Notes: generated by a model not told the origin, from the letters alone. A stretch of DNA of 64,000 nt from Prevotella sp. E2-28 (GCF_022024055.1 NZ_CP091788.1:1364001-1428000); one strand, 5' to 3'; numbered from the stretch's first letter, positions 26,132 through 35,734 are shown. Program-made: numbers and translations.

Positions 26132-28429
26132 ATGAAGAAACTAACCTTACTATTGATTGGTTTGGCCGTTTGTTTTACGGCCGATGCAAAGAGAAAAAAG
26201 CGTACTGTCGTAAAGCCGCTCACCACCATCGAGATGATAACGAAGGTGAACGACTACTGGCAGGCAAATCACAATCCACGGATGCGCTCATTCTGGGACG
26301 AGGCTGCCTATCATACGGGTAATATGGAAGCCTATAAACTTTTAGGAAATGCACGCTGGCTTGCCTATAGCGACACATGGGCTCGCTATAACTACTGGCA
26401 GGGTGCTCGTGAAAAGGATCCTTCAAAGTGGAAGTATAAGAACTATGGTGAGGGGATGGACTATGTGCTCTTTGGCGACTGGCAAATCTGTTTCCAGACA
26501 TACATTGATATTTATAAGTACCAGCCTGACGACTACAAAATAGCCCGCGCCCTTGAGGTGATGGACTATGAGGTGAGGCAGCCCCAGAACGATTTCTGGT
26601 GGTGGGCTGATGCGCTTTATATGGTGATGCCTGTATTTACAAAGCTCTATACCGTTACGGGCGATGTGAAATACCTGGATAAGCTCTATGATAATTTCAA
26701 ATGGGCTGATGAACTTATGTATGATAAGGACGAACAACTTTATTATCGTGATGCCAAGTATATCTGGCCGAAGGTGAAGACTGCCTGCAATGGTGGTAAG
26801 AGCTTCTGGGCGCGTGGTGACGGATGGGTGCTGGCAGGATTGGCAAAGGTGCTCAGTGATATGCCTGCTGACTATAAGAACCGTCCGTTCTTCGAGCAGC
26901 GTTTCCGTGAACTGGCTCAGGGAGTGGCTCGTGTGCAGCGTCCTGATGGCTACTGGAGTCGCTCGATGCTTTGCGAAGAGGATGCTCCAGGTCCAGAGAC
27001 CTCTGGCACTGCCTTCTTTACCTATGGTATGCTTTGGGGTGTGAATAATGGTCTGCTCAACCGTTCTACTTATGAGCCCGTGATAGAGAAGGCCTGGACT
27101 TATCTTACAACAACAGCTCTGCAACCCGATGGCAGTGTGGGATATGTACAGCCTATTGGCGAGAAACCAGACCCGACAAAGACTGTCAATGCCCGTTCTC
27201 AGGCTAATTTTGGTACAGGCGCATTCCTGCTTGCTGCCTGTGAGCATTTGCGCTACGAGGATGCTAAAAAGAGCAATGCATCCCTGACAGTGTCGATAGA
27301 GAATCCTGCCAACGAATATCGTGAGCAGGTTATTGAAGTCTGTGCCGATTCTGTTTACAAGAAACTGAGTATTCATGGCGGACGCCAGTTTATAGTTTGT
27401 GATGTTGCAGGATTGGAGGTCCCTTATCAGTTGTCTGCTGATGGCAAGGTGCTTATCGAGGCCGGTGTGCGTCCTAAGGGTAAGCAGACATTCACTATTC
27501 GTCGGGGCACACCAAAGGTGTATAAGACAGTATGCTTCGGACGAATCTATCCTGAGCGTAAGGATGACTTTGCATGGGAGAACGACCGTGGCGCCTACCG
27601 CGTCTATGGTCCTGCTTTGCAGAAAACGGGTGAGAAGAGCTATGGCACGGATGTGTGGACGAAGAACACACCAGAATTGGTGCTCGACCAGCGTTACTGG
27701 ATTGAGGATGTGGTGATGATGCCCGAGGTGGAGCGTTTGCGTAAGGAGAACCGCCAGCGTGGCGATTCACTTTATCGTCTGAACTCCTATCATCATGATC
27801 ACGGACGTGGCTCGGATGTCTATAAGGTAGGCGCTACGCTGGGCTGTGGTGCACCTGCCCTGATGGTCGATGATGAGTTGGTTTATCCCTATTGCTTCAA
27901 GGATTATCAGATGCTCGATATGGGTCCCTTACGTATGCGCGTACAATTGAATTATAATGCTACAGCTCTGAATGGCGATACGATTACCGAGCATCGCATC
28001 ATCACGATAGACAAAGGTTCTAATTTCAATCAGACAACAGTCTGGTATGATGGCATCACGATGCCTGTAGAGTTTGCTACTGGTGTTGTTATTCATTCTG
28101 AGGCTAAACAGGGTGTTGTGCTGGGCAAGGACTATATACAGTATGCCGACCCAACGGATAATGTACTTGTCAACAACTGTCAACTCTTTGTGGCAACCCT
28201 TTTCCCCAATGGGGTGGGCGAGACCAAGTTCCTGCCTTTGAAAGAAAAGCGTGGAGGAAATGAAGGTCACGCCATCGGCATTGTAGACAACTATACTGGT
28301 GAACCCTATACTTACTATTTCGGTTCCGCATGGTCAAAGTTCGATGTTCGTACCCAATCAGAATGGCAGCAGCGCATAGATTGGACTATGCGCTGCATCA
28401 AGGAACCATTAAAAGTAACGGTGAAATAA
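26132..28429 (+). CDS. GH105 unsaturated rhamnogalacturonyl hydrolase fused to DUF4861
   Basis: The 765-residue product has a signal peptide (about 1-20). Residues about 30-375 form the (alpha/alpha)6 barrel of GH105/GH88 enzymes, with DNDFWWWADALYMVMP-like and SFWARGDGWVLAGLA segments where the catalytic Asp residues lie. The C-terminal half (about 385-765) is a DUF4861 domain. GH105 enzymes remove the unsaturated uronic acid that lyases leave on rhamnogalacturonan or pectin oligosaccharides, so it fits downstream of the PL1-like lyase at 5544. It is probably co-transcribed with the S9 peptidase 15 bases upstream. The function of the fused domain is not known. Confidence 0.9.
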   Translation: MKKLTLLLIGLAVCFTADAKRKKRTVVKPLTTIEMITKVNDYWQANHNPRMRSFWDEAAYHTGNMEAYKLLGNARWLAYSDTWARYNYWQGAREKDPSKWKYKNYGEGMDYVLFGDWQICFQTYIDIYKYQPDDYKIARALEVMDYEVRQPQNDFWWWADALYMVMPVFTKLYTVTGDVKYLDKLYDNFKWADELMYDKDEQLYYRDAKYIWPKVKTACNGGKSFWARGDGWVLAGLAKVLSDMPADYKNRPFFEQRFRELAQGVARVQRPDGYWSRSMLCEEDAPGPETSGTAFFTYGMLWGVNNGLLNRSTYEPVIEKAWTYLTTTALQPDGSVGYVQPIGEKPDPTKTVNARSQANFGTGAFLLAACEHLRYEDAKKSNASLTVSIENPANEYREQVIEVCADSVYKKLSIHGGRQFIVCDVAGLEVPYQLSADGKVLIEAGVRPKGKQTFTIRRGTPKVYKTVCFGRIYPERKDDFAWENDRGAYRVYGPALQKTGEKSYGTDVWTKNTPELVLDQRYWIEDVVMMPEVERLRKENRQRGDSLYRLNSYHHDHGRGSDVYKVGATLGCGAPALMVDDELVYPYCFKDYQMLDMGPLRMRVQLNYNATALNGDTITEHRIITIDKGSNFNQTTVWYDGITMPVEFATGVVIHSEAKQGVVLGKDYIQYADPTDNVLVNNCQLFVATLFPNGVGETKFLPLKEKRGGNEGHAIGIVDNYTGEPYTYYFGSAWSKFDVRTQSEWQQRIDWTMRCIKEPLKVTVK

Positions 28430-28431
28430 TT

Positions 28432-31400
28432 TTATTTCATGAACTTACAGCTCACGCAGGTTCCCTCGTTATTCACGGCACGGGCTACGTAAAGACCATG
28501 ACCGAGTGAGGAAACATCAACGCGGGCTTTTCCACCTTTCAGGCTGACGCTCTGCTGGGATACCAGTTGACCGTTAGCCTGATATATTTTTACATCGGCC
28601 ATGTCGGCATCGTCGCTCTTGATAAGAACTTGTTCTGAACCGTAACATATACGCAGGCCGTTAGCAGCTGTGATATTGGCTACACGGGTAACTTTCTCTA
28701 TATCCTGCTCTACTGCAGTTATATAGGATGTCTTGATATTACTTTTGCCAATAGTGGCCTGACTCAAGGCATAGACTTCTGCTGTGCCGTCAGGATAGCG
28801 ACCTACTGTGGTGCGTGCATCATGAGCCTCATAGGCTATGACATCCTGCCAACTACGATCGGCAGCAGTCAGAGACAGTACACCACCATCGCCATCAATC
28901 TTGAAAGAGGCATGCAGCCCCTGGTCGCTTGTCTCGCGTTTATCGCACCAGATAATCAGATGACCGTGAGCAGGAATGATGGTGTTTGCATGTGTGCTGC
29001 CTTTTGTAATTTGGTATTTCGTAGGCTTCTCAAGGTTATCAGTCAGATACATTCCTTCTACGTCAACAGGTTCGCTTGTGGTGTTATAGAGTTCCACCCA
29101 GTCGCCTTTCTTGCCGTATTCGTCAATATAGCTGTCGTTAGAGCCGCTAACCTCGTTGATACGCACAGGTGTAATACCCTCAGCCACCTTTTCGCTGTTG
29201 GTGAGTTCTGTGAATGCAGCTACCAAGTTGATGTCTTCAGTAGGCAGGGAAATCTCTGCTCTTGGAGAATACAACTGACCATTCTCGCGCTCCCATCTGT
29301 AGAATTTATAGCCAGCAGGTGCCACAGCCTTGATGTTGGCTGGCGCAAAGAGCTTTCCGTTAAAGTTGTCTGTAGGTACTTCAATGTCGTTGATATAGAG
29401 TTTTCCCCCTTCTGTATTGCTGCTCAGCTTTATCTGTAAGGGAGTTGACGACGAGAGATTGAAGGTTCTGTAATTCTTCAGCGCATTAATAGAGGTGTTC
29501 AAACGGTAGCGTAAAGCAGATTTCACCTCGTTGGCCTTACTGCTTGATGACTCGTTCTTCAGATTCATAGCCGGTTCTACGCGTGCCAGCAATTCATCGA
29601 TAATCTCATCACAGCGTGAAGGCTCAAACACGCTACCTCCTATGATGCAGTAGGTGTCAATAAAGCGTTGACGGAACTCTTCATTCTTCAGCAAGTTCTT
29701 AAAGAGGGTAACCAGTCGGATCTGGTCTTGGATGCGTCCCAGTGACCTTGGATATAATTCGTTAAACAAGTAATTCTCTTTGTTGAAGAACGTGTTAAAA
29801 GGATCAGAGGTGTCAAAGGCGAAATCAAGATCGAAGATGACAAAGCGGAAACGGCCACCGTCACGATGACGGAATGCTTTGACATTGTTCTGGGGAAAGT
29901 CAGTGCCACCCAGGTACAACTGTGTTGCAATATAGTTGATAAACTCGTCAATGTCGAGTACACGGCATATTTCCTCGTATGTCTGTGCATTTGCTGCATT
30001 TGGCGACAAGACGTCAACCAGTTCGAAGAACGCATCAGGGGTGCCGCATTTCTGCACATATCCTGAGTCTGGTCCCATTTCAAACTGATCTATCTCATCA
30101 TCGTCCCATCCGTAGTTGGCATATACGAAATGCTTGTTGTTGGGCTCGCGCATATTGAGCACGCCGATATAGCTACCGTTGATGAACTCATGCACAGGCT
30201 GGTAACTCTGGTAGTCGATGTTGAGGCCCGATCTTGCAATGATAACCTGAATGGCAGGGTCTTTGAAACGGGCATTTGTATCATTGCCACCATTGCGAAT
30301 CTGAATTGTACGGTTGCGGATATACGGCTTTTGCTCAAAGAAGGGGTAGGGCAGATGCTTGTTGCCACCCATTTCCTTGTCGCCTTTCAGCTTGAAAGAG
30401 TGGGGTGTCCATGCACGGCTCCATCCGCCACACATCTCGAGGTTCACGTCCTGATTCAACATCATTTCGCCGTCTCCGTCGAGGAATGAGAAGTTTACAG
30501 GGCGTTCCCAGTTCATGTTCCAGTTGCAGTTCTCCGACTGTCCGTTGCCTGGGCGGCCGTTGGGTCCCTTTGCGAAGACACCAATCTCTGAACTATAGAT
30601 AAAGTCGGGATCGCTGACCACCGATACTACAGGCAGGTAATAGTCCTTATCGCGTAATATATAAGAACGCGTGGTGACGCGCGAGGGCAGTAGGTCGCTG
30701 CTGAATAGGCGGAAACGATAATTACTGGTGCTGTTGATGGTAAATTGGCCCGTCTTGCTGGTCTGTCCGTTTTCCAATGTAGGAAGCGTTCCATCGGTGG
30801 TATAGCGCAAGGTGCATCCACCGGGAATATTGACGGTGATGGTCAGCGTGCCGTTAAACAGCTGTGAGGGCTGATCAACCACGGGAGCTGCCAGTTGCTG
30901 TGTCAGCAGAGCGATGCCGTTGTTGGATGTTCCAGGTGTAGGTGTACTGGTGTAGCCCCATTCGCCTGTCATATCCGTAGCGCGTGCATAGCTGATACGT
31001 TCTAAGGCTGCGGGATAATCCTGCGAGGCAATCACGTTGTCGTTCTCGTCAGTAATGAGAATGGTACCACCATCGGTATTCAGCTTAAATGGAACCTGGT
31101 CTGGACGTAAGTCTGCAGAATCGAACCAAATAAGTCGAAAACTCTTGGCAGGAATGATACCCATTACCTGTGGCATAATCCATGGACCTTCACCGTTTAC
31201 GGGGTCGCTAAGCTTCAGTCCAGTCAGTTCTACAGGTCTGTCAGTGGGGTTATAGAGCTCTATCCATCCGTCGAAGTTGAAGGCTGGACTGATATATTCG
31301 TCAATGTTTGAGACCATAATCTCGTTGATGAATAGCGAGTTGGCCGTTGCAGGGTTTCTTGTAACGCTGATGCTCATCGTGCCTGTAGTGCCAGAACCGT

Positions 31401-32781
31401 CGAGTGCTGTTGCCGTGATGGTTGCTGTACCTACGCTATGTGCTGTGATAAGACCTGTATTATCTATCGTGACTACCTGTTCGTTGTCTGACGACCAGTC
31501 AACCCATGTAAAGGTGGCATTGGCTGGCGATGCTATGGCTGTAGCTGTAGCTGTTTCGCCGATGATGAGTTCCGTCTTGTCGGCTTTCACTTCAATACTA
31601 CTTACTTTCACCATGTCGCCATAGTATTCCAATCGGAAGTTATCGAAGATACACCAGTTGTCGCTCTGATTGCTCTCGCATTTCAGACCGATGCTAAAAT
31701 CGCCTCCAGCCTCGAAATCGAGTGTGTTCCAATACAGCCCTTTGTCGAAAGCGGCTCGTGCCGATTCCATCGTGTTAGGGAAATAGATGTTTTGTCCGTT
31801 GGGATTCCAGCAGCCATTGTAATATTCGCTCATAGACTGCGAATAGATACTCACCAGTTTCTGTTGAGTATCGCCACCATACATATAGCCAGTAATGTTT
31901 TCTGTGCCGTTCTGATATTTGGAATAGCCCCTGTCGTTGGCTTGACAGCGATAATAAGACTGTACGCTAAGGCGATATTTTCCTATGGGGCCGTTTTTAA
32001 TCTGTTGAGAGATATTGAACGTGCCATTCCAAAACTCCATACAGTCCCAGCTGGCATTCTGCGACGATGCGCTACTGTTTACCACCCATCCGCTCTTATC
32101 GTTATTTGTGAAGCCAGGATTGGTAAGTAGCAGGTCAGTCATATCTATCCACGACTTGCCGTCGGGACTAATAGGACTGGCATATTCCAGTTTGAAGTTG
32201 TCCAGGGCGCAGTAGTTGTCTGACTCTCCCTGTTCACATCTCACGCCGATAATCACATTTCCTTCGGCTTCAAACTCCAAACTGTTACCTTTATAGTTTC
32301 CCTCTTCAAAGGCGGCAGCTGCGCTGGTGCTGTTGTCGGGATAATATTTTCCATCGTGTTGTTGGCGATTGCCAGCATTAGTGGTCATGGATTCGGAATA
32401 GACACTTACCAGCGGTGTGCTAACATTTCCAGCATAGAGGAAAGCTGTAATCTGCTCTGTGCCGCTTTTGTAGGCTTGGTAGTTGTCACCTTGTGCACGA
32501 TAGAATCCTTGCACAGACAGTCGATACTTGCCTTTTGGCAGTTGGACAATCTCCTGGCTGAAATTGAATGTGCCGTTCCAGAAACGCATGATGTTGGCAC
32601 TGACAGTTTTTTGTCCGGCGTTACTCTCAACCGTCCATCCGTCATAGTTTCCACTGTTAAAATCTGTGTTCTTGACAAAGCGTTTGGTAACATCGGACCA
32701 GTTGACCTCATCGTCAGCAGTCATACTGACACTTGCAGACAATAAGCCAATGGTGATTAAAAGGATTCGCTTTAGGTTCAT
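28432..32781 (-). CDS. Giant CotH-kinase surface protein with duplicated N-terminal domain
   Basis: The product has 1449 residues with a start at the second in-frame Met (MNLKRILLITIGLL), which gives a good signal peptide. Two tandem copies of a domain of about 170 residues follow (WSDVTKRFVKNTDF... and WIDMTDLLLTNPGF..., both with FWNGTFN and LDNF/FDNF). Next come a Big_2 Ig domain (about 395-480), a lamin-tail domain (INEIMVSNIDEY...), a chitobiase-type C-terminal domain (LRYTTDGTLPT) and a CotH kinase-like domain (about 720-1110) with REPNNKHFVYANYG and FDLDFAF (Asp984, Asp986). A second lamin-tail domain (RINEVSGSNDSYIDEY) and a short sorting-type tail close the protein. CotH enzymes are atypical protein kinases; the substrate here is unknown. 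It is convergent with the GH105 gene, with 2 bases between. Confidence 0.88.
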   Translation of the reverse strand: MNLKRILLITIGLLSASVSMTADDEVNWSDVTKRFVKNTDFNSGNYDGWTVESNAGQKTVSANIMRFWNGTFNFSQEIVQLPKGKYRLSVQGFYRAQGDNYQAYKSGTEQITAFLYAGNVSTPLVSVYSESMTTNAGNRQQHDGKYYPDNSTSAAAAFEEGNYKGNSLEFEAEGNVIIGVRCEQGESDNYCALDNFKLEYASPISPDGKSWIDMTDLLLTNPGFTNNDKSGWVVNSSASSQNASWDCMEFWNGTFNISQQIKNGPIGKYRLSVQSYYRCQANDRGYSKYQNGTENITGYMYGGDTQQKLVSIYSQSMSEYYNGCWNPNGQNIYFPNTMESARAAFDKGLYWNTLDFEAGGDFSIGLKCESNQSDNWCIFDNFRLEYYGDMVKVSSIEVKADKTELIIGETATATAIASPANATFTWVDWSSDNEQVVTIDNTGLITAHSVGTATITATALDGSGTTGTMSISVTRNPATANSLFINEIMVSNIDEYISPAFNFDGWIELYNPTDRPVELTGLKLSDPVNGEGPWIMPQVMGIIPAKSFRLIWFDSADLRPDQVPFKLNTDGGTILITDENDNVIASQDYPAALERISYARATDMTGEWGYTSTPTPGTSNNGIALLTQQLAAPVVDQPSQLFNGTLTITVNIPGGCTLRYTTDGTLPTLENGQTSKTGQFTINSTSNYRFRLFSSDLLPSRVTTRSYILRDKDYYLPVVSVVSDPDFIYSSEIGVFAKGPNGRPGNGQSENCNWNMNWERPVNFSFLDGDGEMMLNQDVNLEMCGGWSRAWTPHSFKLKGDKEMGGNKHLPYPFFEQKPYIRNRTIQIRNGGNDTNARFKDPAIQVIIARSGLNIDYQSYQPVHEFINGSYIGVLNMREPNNKHFVYANYGWDDDEIDQFEMGPDSGYVQKCGTPDAFFELVDVLSPNAANAQTYEEICRVLDIDEFINYIATQLYLGGTDFPQNNVKAFRHRDGGRFRFVIFDLDFAFDTSDPFNTFFNKENYLFNELYPRSLGRIQDQIRLVTLFKNLLKNEEFRQRFIDTYCIIGGSVFEPSRCDEIIDELLARVEPAMNLKNESSSSKANEVKSALRYRLNTSINALKNYRTFNLSSSTPLQIKLSSNTEGGKLYINDIEVPTDNFNGKLFAPANIKAVAPAGYKFYRWERENGQLYSPRAEISLPTEDINLVAAFTELTNSEKVAEGITPVRINEVSGSNDSYIDEYGKKGDWVELYNTTSEPVDVEGMYLTDNLEKPTKYQITKGSTHANTIIPAHGHLIIWCDKRETSDQGLHASFKIDGDGGVLSLTAADRSWQDVIAYEAHDARTTVGRYPDGTAEVYALSQATIGKSNIKTSYITAVEQDIEKVTRVANITAANGLRICYGSEQVLIKSDDADMADVKIYQANGQLVSQQSVSLKGGKARVDVSSLGHGLYVARAVNNEGTCVSCKFMK

Positions 32782-32801
32782 TTGGGTAGTTGGGTTTAGT
32801 T

Positions 32802-32841
32802 GAAAAATTGCGCCCATTCCTCTTTATTGAGAAATGAGCGC
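32802..32841 (-). terminator. Terminator of glyA
   Basis: On the minus strand GCGCTCATTTCTC pairs with GAGGAATGGGCGC (some G-T pairs), followed by AATTTTT. It lies 19 bases after the glyA stop. Confidence 0.75.
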
Positions 32842-32859
32842 AGTAGTAGTTCTTTGATA

Positions 32860-34140
32860 TTAATATGCGAAGAGGGGATACTCCTTCATCTTCTCGTTCA
32901 CACGAGCACGAACGCTTGCGATAACCTCATCGTTGGTGGGGTCGTTCAGCACTTCCTCAATCCAAGCGGCAATCTGAATCATCAGGTCTTCCTTGGCACC
33001 ACGTGTGGTGATGGCAGGAGTACCCAGACGGATACCGGATGTTTGGAAAGCGCTACGGCTATCGAAGGGCACCATGTTCTTGTTGACGGTGATGTCGGCA
33101 GCAACCAGGGCATTTTCGGCTACCTTACCTGTCAGCTCAGGATACTTAGAGCGCAGGTCAACCAGCATAGAGTGGTTGTCGGTACCACCAGAAACGATGG
33201 TGAAGCCACGCTTGATGAGCTCGTCGGCCAACACCTTAGCGTTCTTCTGTACCTGCTTAGCCCACTCCTTGAACTCGGGCTGCAGAGCCTCGCCGAAGGC
33301 TACAGCCTTAGCAGCGATAACGTGCTCCAGAGGACCACCCTGCTGTCCTGGGAATACGGCGCTGTTCAGCAGAGCTGACATCTTCTTGATTTCACCCTTA
33401 GGAGTCTTCAGGCCCCAAGGATTGTCGAAGTCCTTACCCAGCAGGATAATACCGCCACGAGGACCACGCAGGGTCTTGTGGGTGGTAGAGGTTACGATGT
33501 GAGCGTACTTTACGGGGTTATCCAGCAAGCCAGCGGCAATCAGACCTGCAGGGTGAGCCATATCAATCATCAGCAGAGCGCCTACCTTATCGGCAATCTC
33601 GCGCATACGCTTGTAGTCCCACTCACGGCTGTAGGCAGAACCACCACCGATAATCAGCTTTGGCTTGTGCTCCAGTGCCAATGCCTCCATCTCATCGTAA
33701 TCTACACGACCTGTTTTCTCGTTCAGGTTGTAGCCTACGGGCTTATAGAGGATACCACTCGTGTTGACCAGTGAGCCGTGGCTCAGGTGACCACCATGTG
33801 CCAGATTCAGACCCATGAAGGTGTCGCCGGGCTGCAGTACAGCTAGCAGAACGGCAGCATTAGCCTGTGCGCCAGAGTGAGGCTGCACGTTAGCATATTC
33901 TGCACCAAACAGTTTGCATACGCGGTCGATGGCCAGCTGTTCTACCTCATCTACTACCTGACATCCGCCGTAGTAGCGCTTACCAGGATAACCCTCAGCA
34001 TACTTGTTGGTCAGGTAGGAGCCCATAGCCTCCATTACCTGGTCGCTTACAAAGTTCTCACTGGCAATCAGCTCAATGCCTTTCAACTGGCGCTGATGCT
34101 CTTTCTCGATCAACTCAAAAATGGTGTTGTCTCTTTTCAT
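32860..34140 (-). CDS. glyA: Serine hydroxymethyltransferase
   Basis: The 426-residue PLP enzyme interconverts serine and glycine and makes methylene-tetrahydrofolate. The PLP-binding lysine is Lys222 in [14 protein letters not shown]; other signatures are [24 protein letters not shown] and [11 protein letters not shown]. Length and motifs are standard. Its promoter overlaps the end of the upstream GTPase gene. Confidence 0.97.
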   Translation of the reverse strand: MKRDNTIFELIEKEHQRQLKGIELIASENFVSDQVMEAMGSYLTNKYAEGYPGKRYYGGCQVVDEVEQLAIDRVCKLFGAEYANVQPHSGAQANAAVLLAVLQPGDTFMGLNLAHGGHLSHGSLVNTSGILYKPVGYNLNEKTGRVDYDEMEALALEHKPKLIIGGGSAYSREWDYKRMREIADKVGALLMIDMAHPAGLIAAGLLDNPVKYAHIVTSTTHKTLRGPRGGIILLGKDFDNPWGLKTPKGEIKKMSALLNSAVFPGQQGGPLEHVIAAKAVAFGEALQPEFKEWAKQVQKNAKVLADELIKRGFTIVSGGTDNHSMLVDLRSKYPELTGKVAENALVAADITVNKNMVPFDSRSAFQTSGIRLGTPAITTRGAKEDLMIQIAAWIEEVLNDPTNDEVIASVRARVNEKMKEYPLFAY

Positions 34141-34199
34141 TTTTGTCTTATTTGTTGGGTTGGTTTAAAATTGCCGTAATTTGTACACTTTTGTGGGTG

Positions 34200-34230
34200 C
34201 AAAGGTACATATTTTATTTTATTTAGCCAA
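34200..34230 (-). promoter_or_regulatory. glyA promoter reaching into the upstream gene
   Basis: On the minus strand TTG (34230-34228), a 20-bp spacer and TACCTTTG (34207-34200). The -33 box lies inside the last codons of the GTPase gene (stop at 34219). Confidence 0.78.
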
Positions 34231-35463
34231 ACATTCGTCCAATTCTTTTGTGATAAGTTCTTTATCCAGATGTTGGCCTATGAAAACAATCTTCTGCATA
34301 CGGTCACCATACTGCTCGTCCCAGTCGGCACGCAGGGCTGCGTCGCGCTCCATCATCTGCGCCAGTTCGTCTTTTGGCATCGTGGCAAACCACTGGCCTG
34401 CCTGACGGATGCTCACCTGTTTGCCAGCCTGTTCGAAGAGGTAGCACATATCCATCTCGTCGTTGAAATAACAGATGCCCTTGGCGCGAATTACGCCCTT
34501 TGGCCATTTGCGAGCCACGAACTCGTCAAAGAGTCCCAGTTTGAAGGGGCCGCGACGATAATAGACGAATGTGCCAATACCATATTCCTCAGCCTCGCCC
34601 TCATCGTGGTGATGGTGGTGATGATGGTGGTGATGATGCTCGTGCTCATCATGGTCGTGTTCATCGTGGTCGTGGTGATGATGCTCGTGCTCATCGTCAT
34701 CATCATCGTCTTCTTCCTCTTCGTGATGACGCTCCACCTCCTGAATCCAAGCAGCGGAAGTGGCTACCTTGTCGAAGTCGAACATGTTGGTATTCAGAAT
34801 CTTGTCAAAATCTACATCGCCATAGTTGCACTCAATGATTTCGGCCTTAGGTTGCAGCGTGCGAACGATGCTACGCACGCGTCCCAGTTCCTCGGCACTC
34901 ACCTCCGCAGCTTTGTTCAGTAACACGATGTTACAGAACTCAATTTGCTGAATCACCAAGTTCTCAATATCCTCCTCGTCAATATCGGGACGGGTGAGCA
35001 GTGCGCCGCCCTCAAACTCATCGCGCATACGCAGGGCATCCACCACAGTGACAATGCAGTCCAAACGAGGGTAGCCGTCCTTTGTAAACTCTGGGTCCAT
35101 TGATGGGATAGAGCAGATGGTCTGTGCAATAGGTCCAGGCTCGCAGATTCCGCTAGCCTCAATCACGATATAGTCGAAGCGCTGCATCTGGATAATGTCC
35201 TGTAGCTGTTTCACCAAGTCCATCTTCAGCGTGCAGCAGATACAACCGTTTTGCAGAGCCACCAGCGAGTCGTCCTGTTGGTTCACTACGCCGCCTTGTT
35301 GAATCAGTGTGGCGTCGATGTTTACCTCACCGATATCGTTTACGATAACAGCGAATTTAATGCCCTTCTCGTTCTGAAGGATACGATTCAGTAATGTTGT
35401 CTTGCCGCTGCCCAGATAGCCCGTCAGCAGCAGTACGGGAGTTTCAATCTTGTTCACTTTCAT
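34219..35463 (-). CDS. CobW/G3E-family GTPase metallochaperone with His-rich insert
   Basis: The 414-residue product has Walker A GYLGSGKTT (15-23), the zinc-binding CxCC motif (Cys74, Cys76, Cys77) and the guanine-recognition LLNKA (181-185). Residues about 246-286 are almost only His, Asp and Glu, including an uninterrupted run of ten or more His, typical of metal storage in zinc chaperones such as the COG0523 group. The C-terminal CobW_C domain starts near 298. It probably delivers or stores zinc or another metal. No Zur box was recognised. It is transcribed from its own promoter at 35483-35513. Confidence 0.92.
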   Translation of the reverse strand: MKVNKIETPVLLLTGYLGSGKTTLLNRILQNEKGIKFAVIVNDIGEVNIDATLIQQGGVVNQQDDSLVALQNGCICCTLKMDLVKQLQDIIQMQRFDYIVIEASGICEPGPIAQTICSIPSMDPEFTKDGYPRLDCIVTVVDALRMRDEFEGGALLTRPDIDEEDIENLVIQQIEFCNIVLLNKAAEVSAEELGRVRSIVRTLQPKAEIIECNYGDVDFDKILNTNMFDFDKVATSAAWIQEVERHHEEEEDDDDDDEHEHHHHDHDEHDHDEHEHHHHHHHHHHHDEGEAEEYGIGTFVYYRRGPFKLGLFDEFVARKWPKGVIRAKGICYFNDEMDMCYLFEQAGKQVSIRQAGQWFATMPKDELAQMMERDAALRADWDEQYGDRMQKIVFIGQHLDKELITKELDECLAK

Positions 35464-35482
35464 TGTCTTTAAAAAACGCCTG

Positions 35483-35513
35483 CAAAGTTACGAAAAAATC
35501 GAGAGAAATGCAA
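35483..35513 (-). promoter_or_regulatory. Promoter of the CobW-type GTPase gene
   Basis: On the minus strand TTG (35513-35511), a 20-bp spacer and TAACTTTG (35490-35483), about 20 bases upstream of the ATG. Confidence 0.8.
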
Positions 35514-35535
35514 AAGGAATGTTCACTTAATTTTT

Positions 35536-35592
35536 AATGTCCCAAGTTGTTCCGCCTAATTGGCCAAGTTGTGCCTCGCAACTTCCTAAGTT
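35536..35592. repeat. Array of three ACTT..AAGT repeats, 22-bp period
   Basis: Three 13-mers start at 35536 (AATGTCCCAAGTT), 35558 (AATTGGCCAAGTT) and 35580 (AACTTCCTAAGTT), exactly 22 bp apart. The third is closest to AACTTCCCAAGTT, the unit of the array at 46873-46951. The array lies between two divergent genes, about 75 bases upstream of the GTPase start region and about 175 bases upstream of the GH2 start. Confidence 0.7.
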
Positions 35593-35726
35593 GTGTTGTT
35601 TGATTGACGAAGCAAAGGTACGACGTTGCTGTTGTGGTTCTCGATTGTTTTGCAATATTTTTTCTTTTTTCTCTAAACAGTGTGAATTTTATAGCTCAAA
35701 ATGAGCCGATAATGAAAAAATATCTG

Positions 35727-35734
35727 TAACTTTG
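35727..35734 (+). promoter_or_regulatory. -7 box of the GH2 gene
   Basis: TAACTTTG lies 31 bases before the chosen ATG (35766). A TTG start at 35739 would be at the transcription start itself, which favours the downstream ATG. No -33 box is obvious. The 35464-35765 spacer otherwise holds the GTPase promoter and the repeat array. Confidence 0.6.

Noticed and set aside
26423..27376. 317-codon open frame on the minus strand
   Set aside because: Antisense to the well-supported GH105 gene; no protein-family character and no promoter.
34610..34715. Microsatellite or mobile repeat in the GTPase gene
   Set aside because: It encodes a His/Asp/Glu metal-binding tract common in this protein family.
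34270..34923. 217-codon open frame with Val/Met-rich repeats on the plus strand
   Set aside because: Antisense of the CobW His-rich tract; low-complexity artefact.
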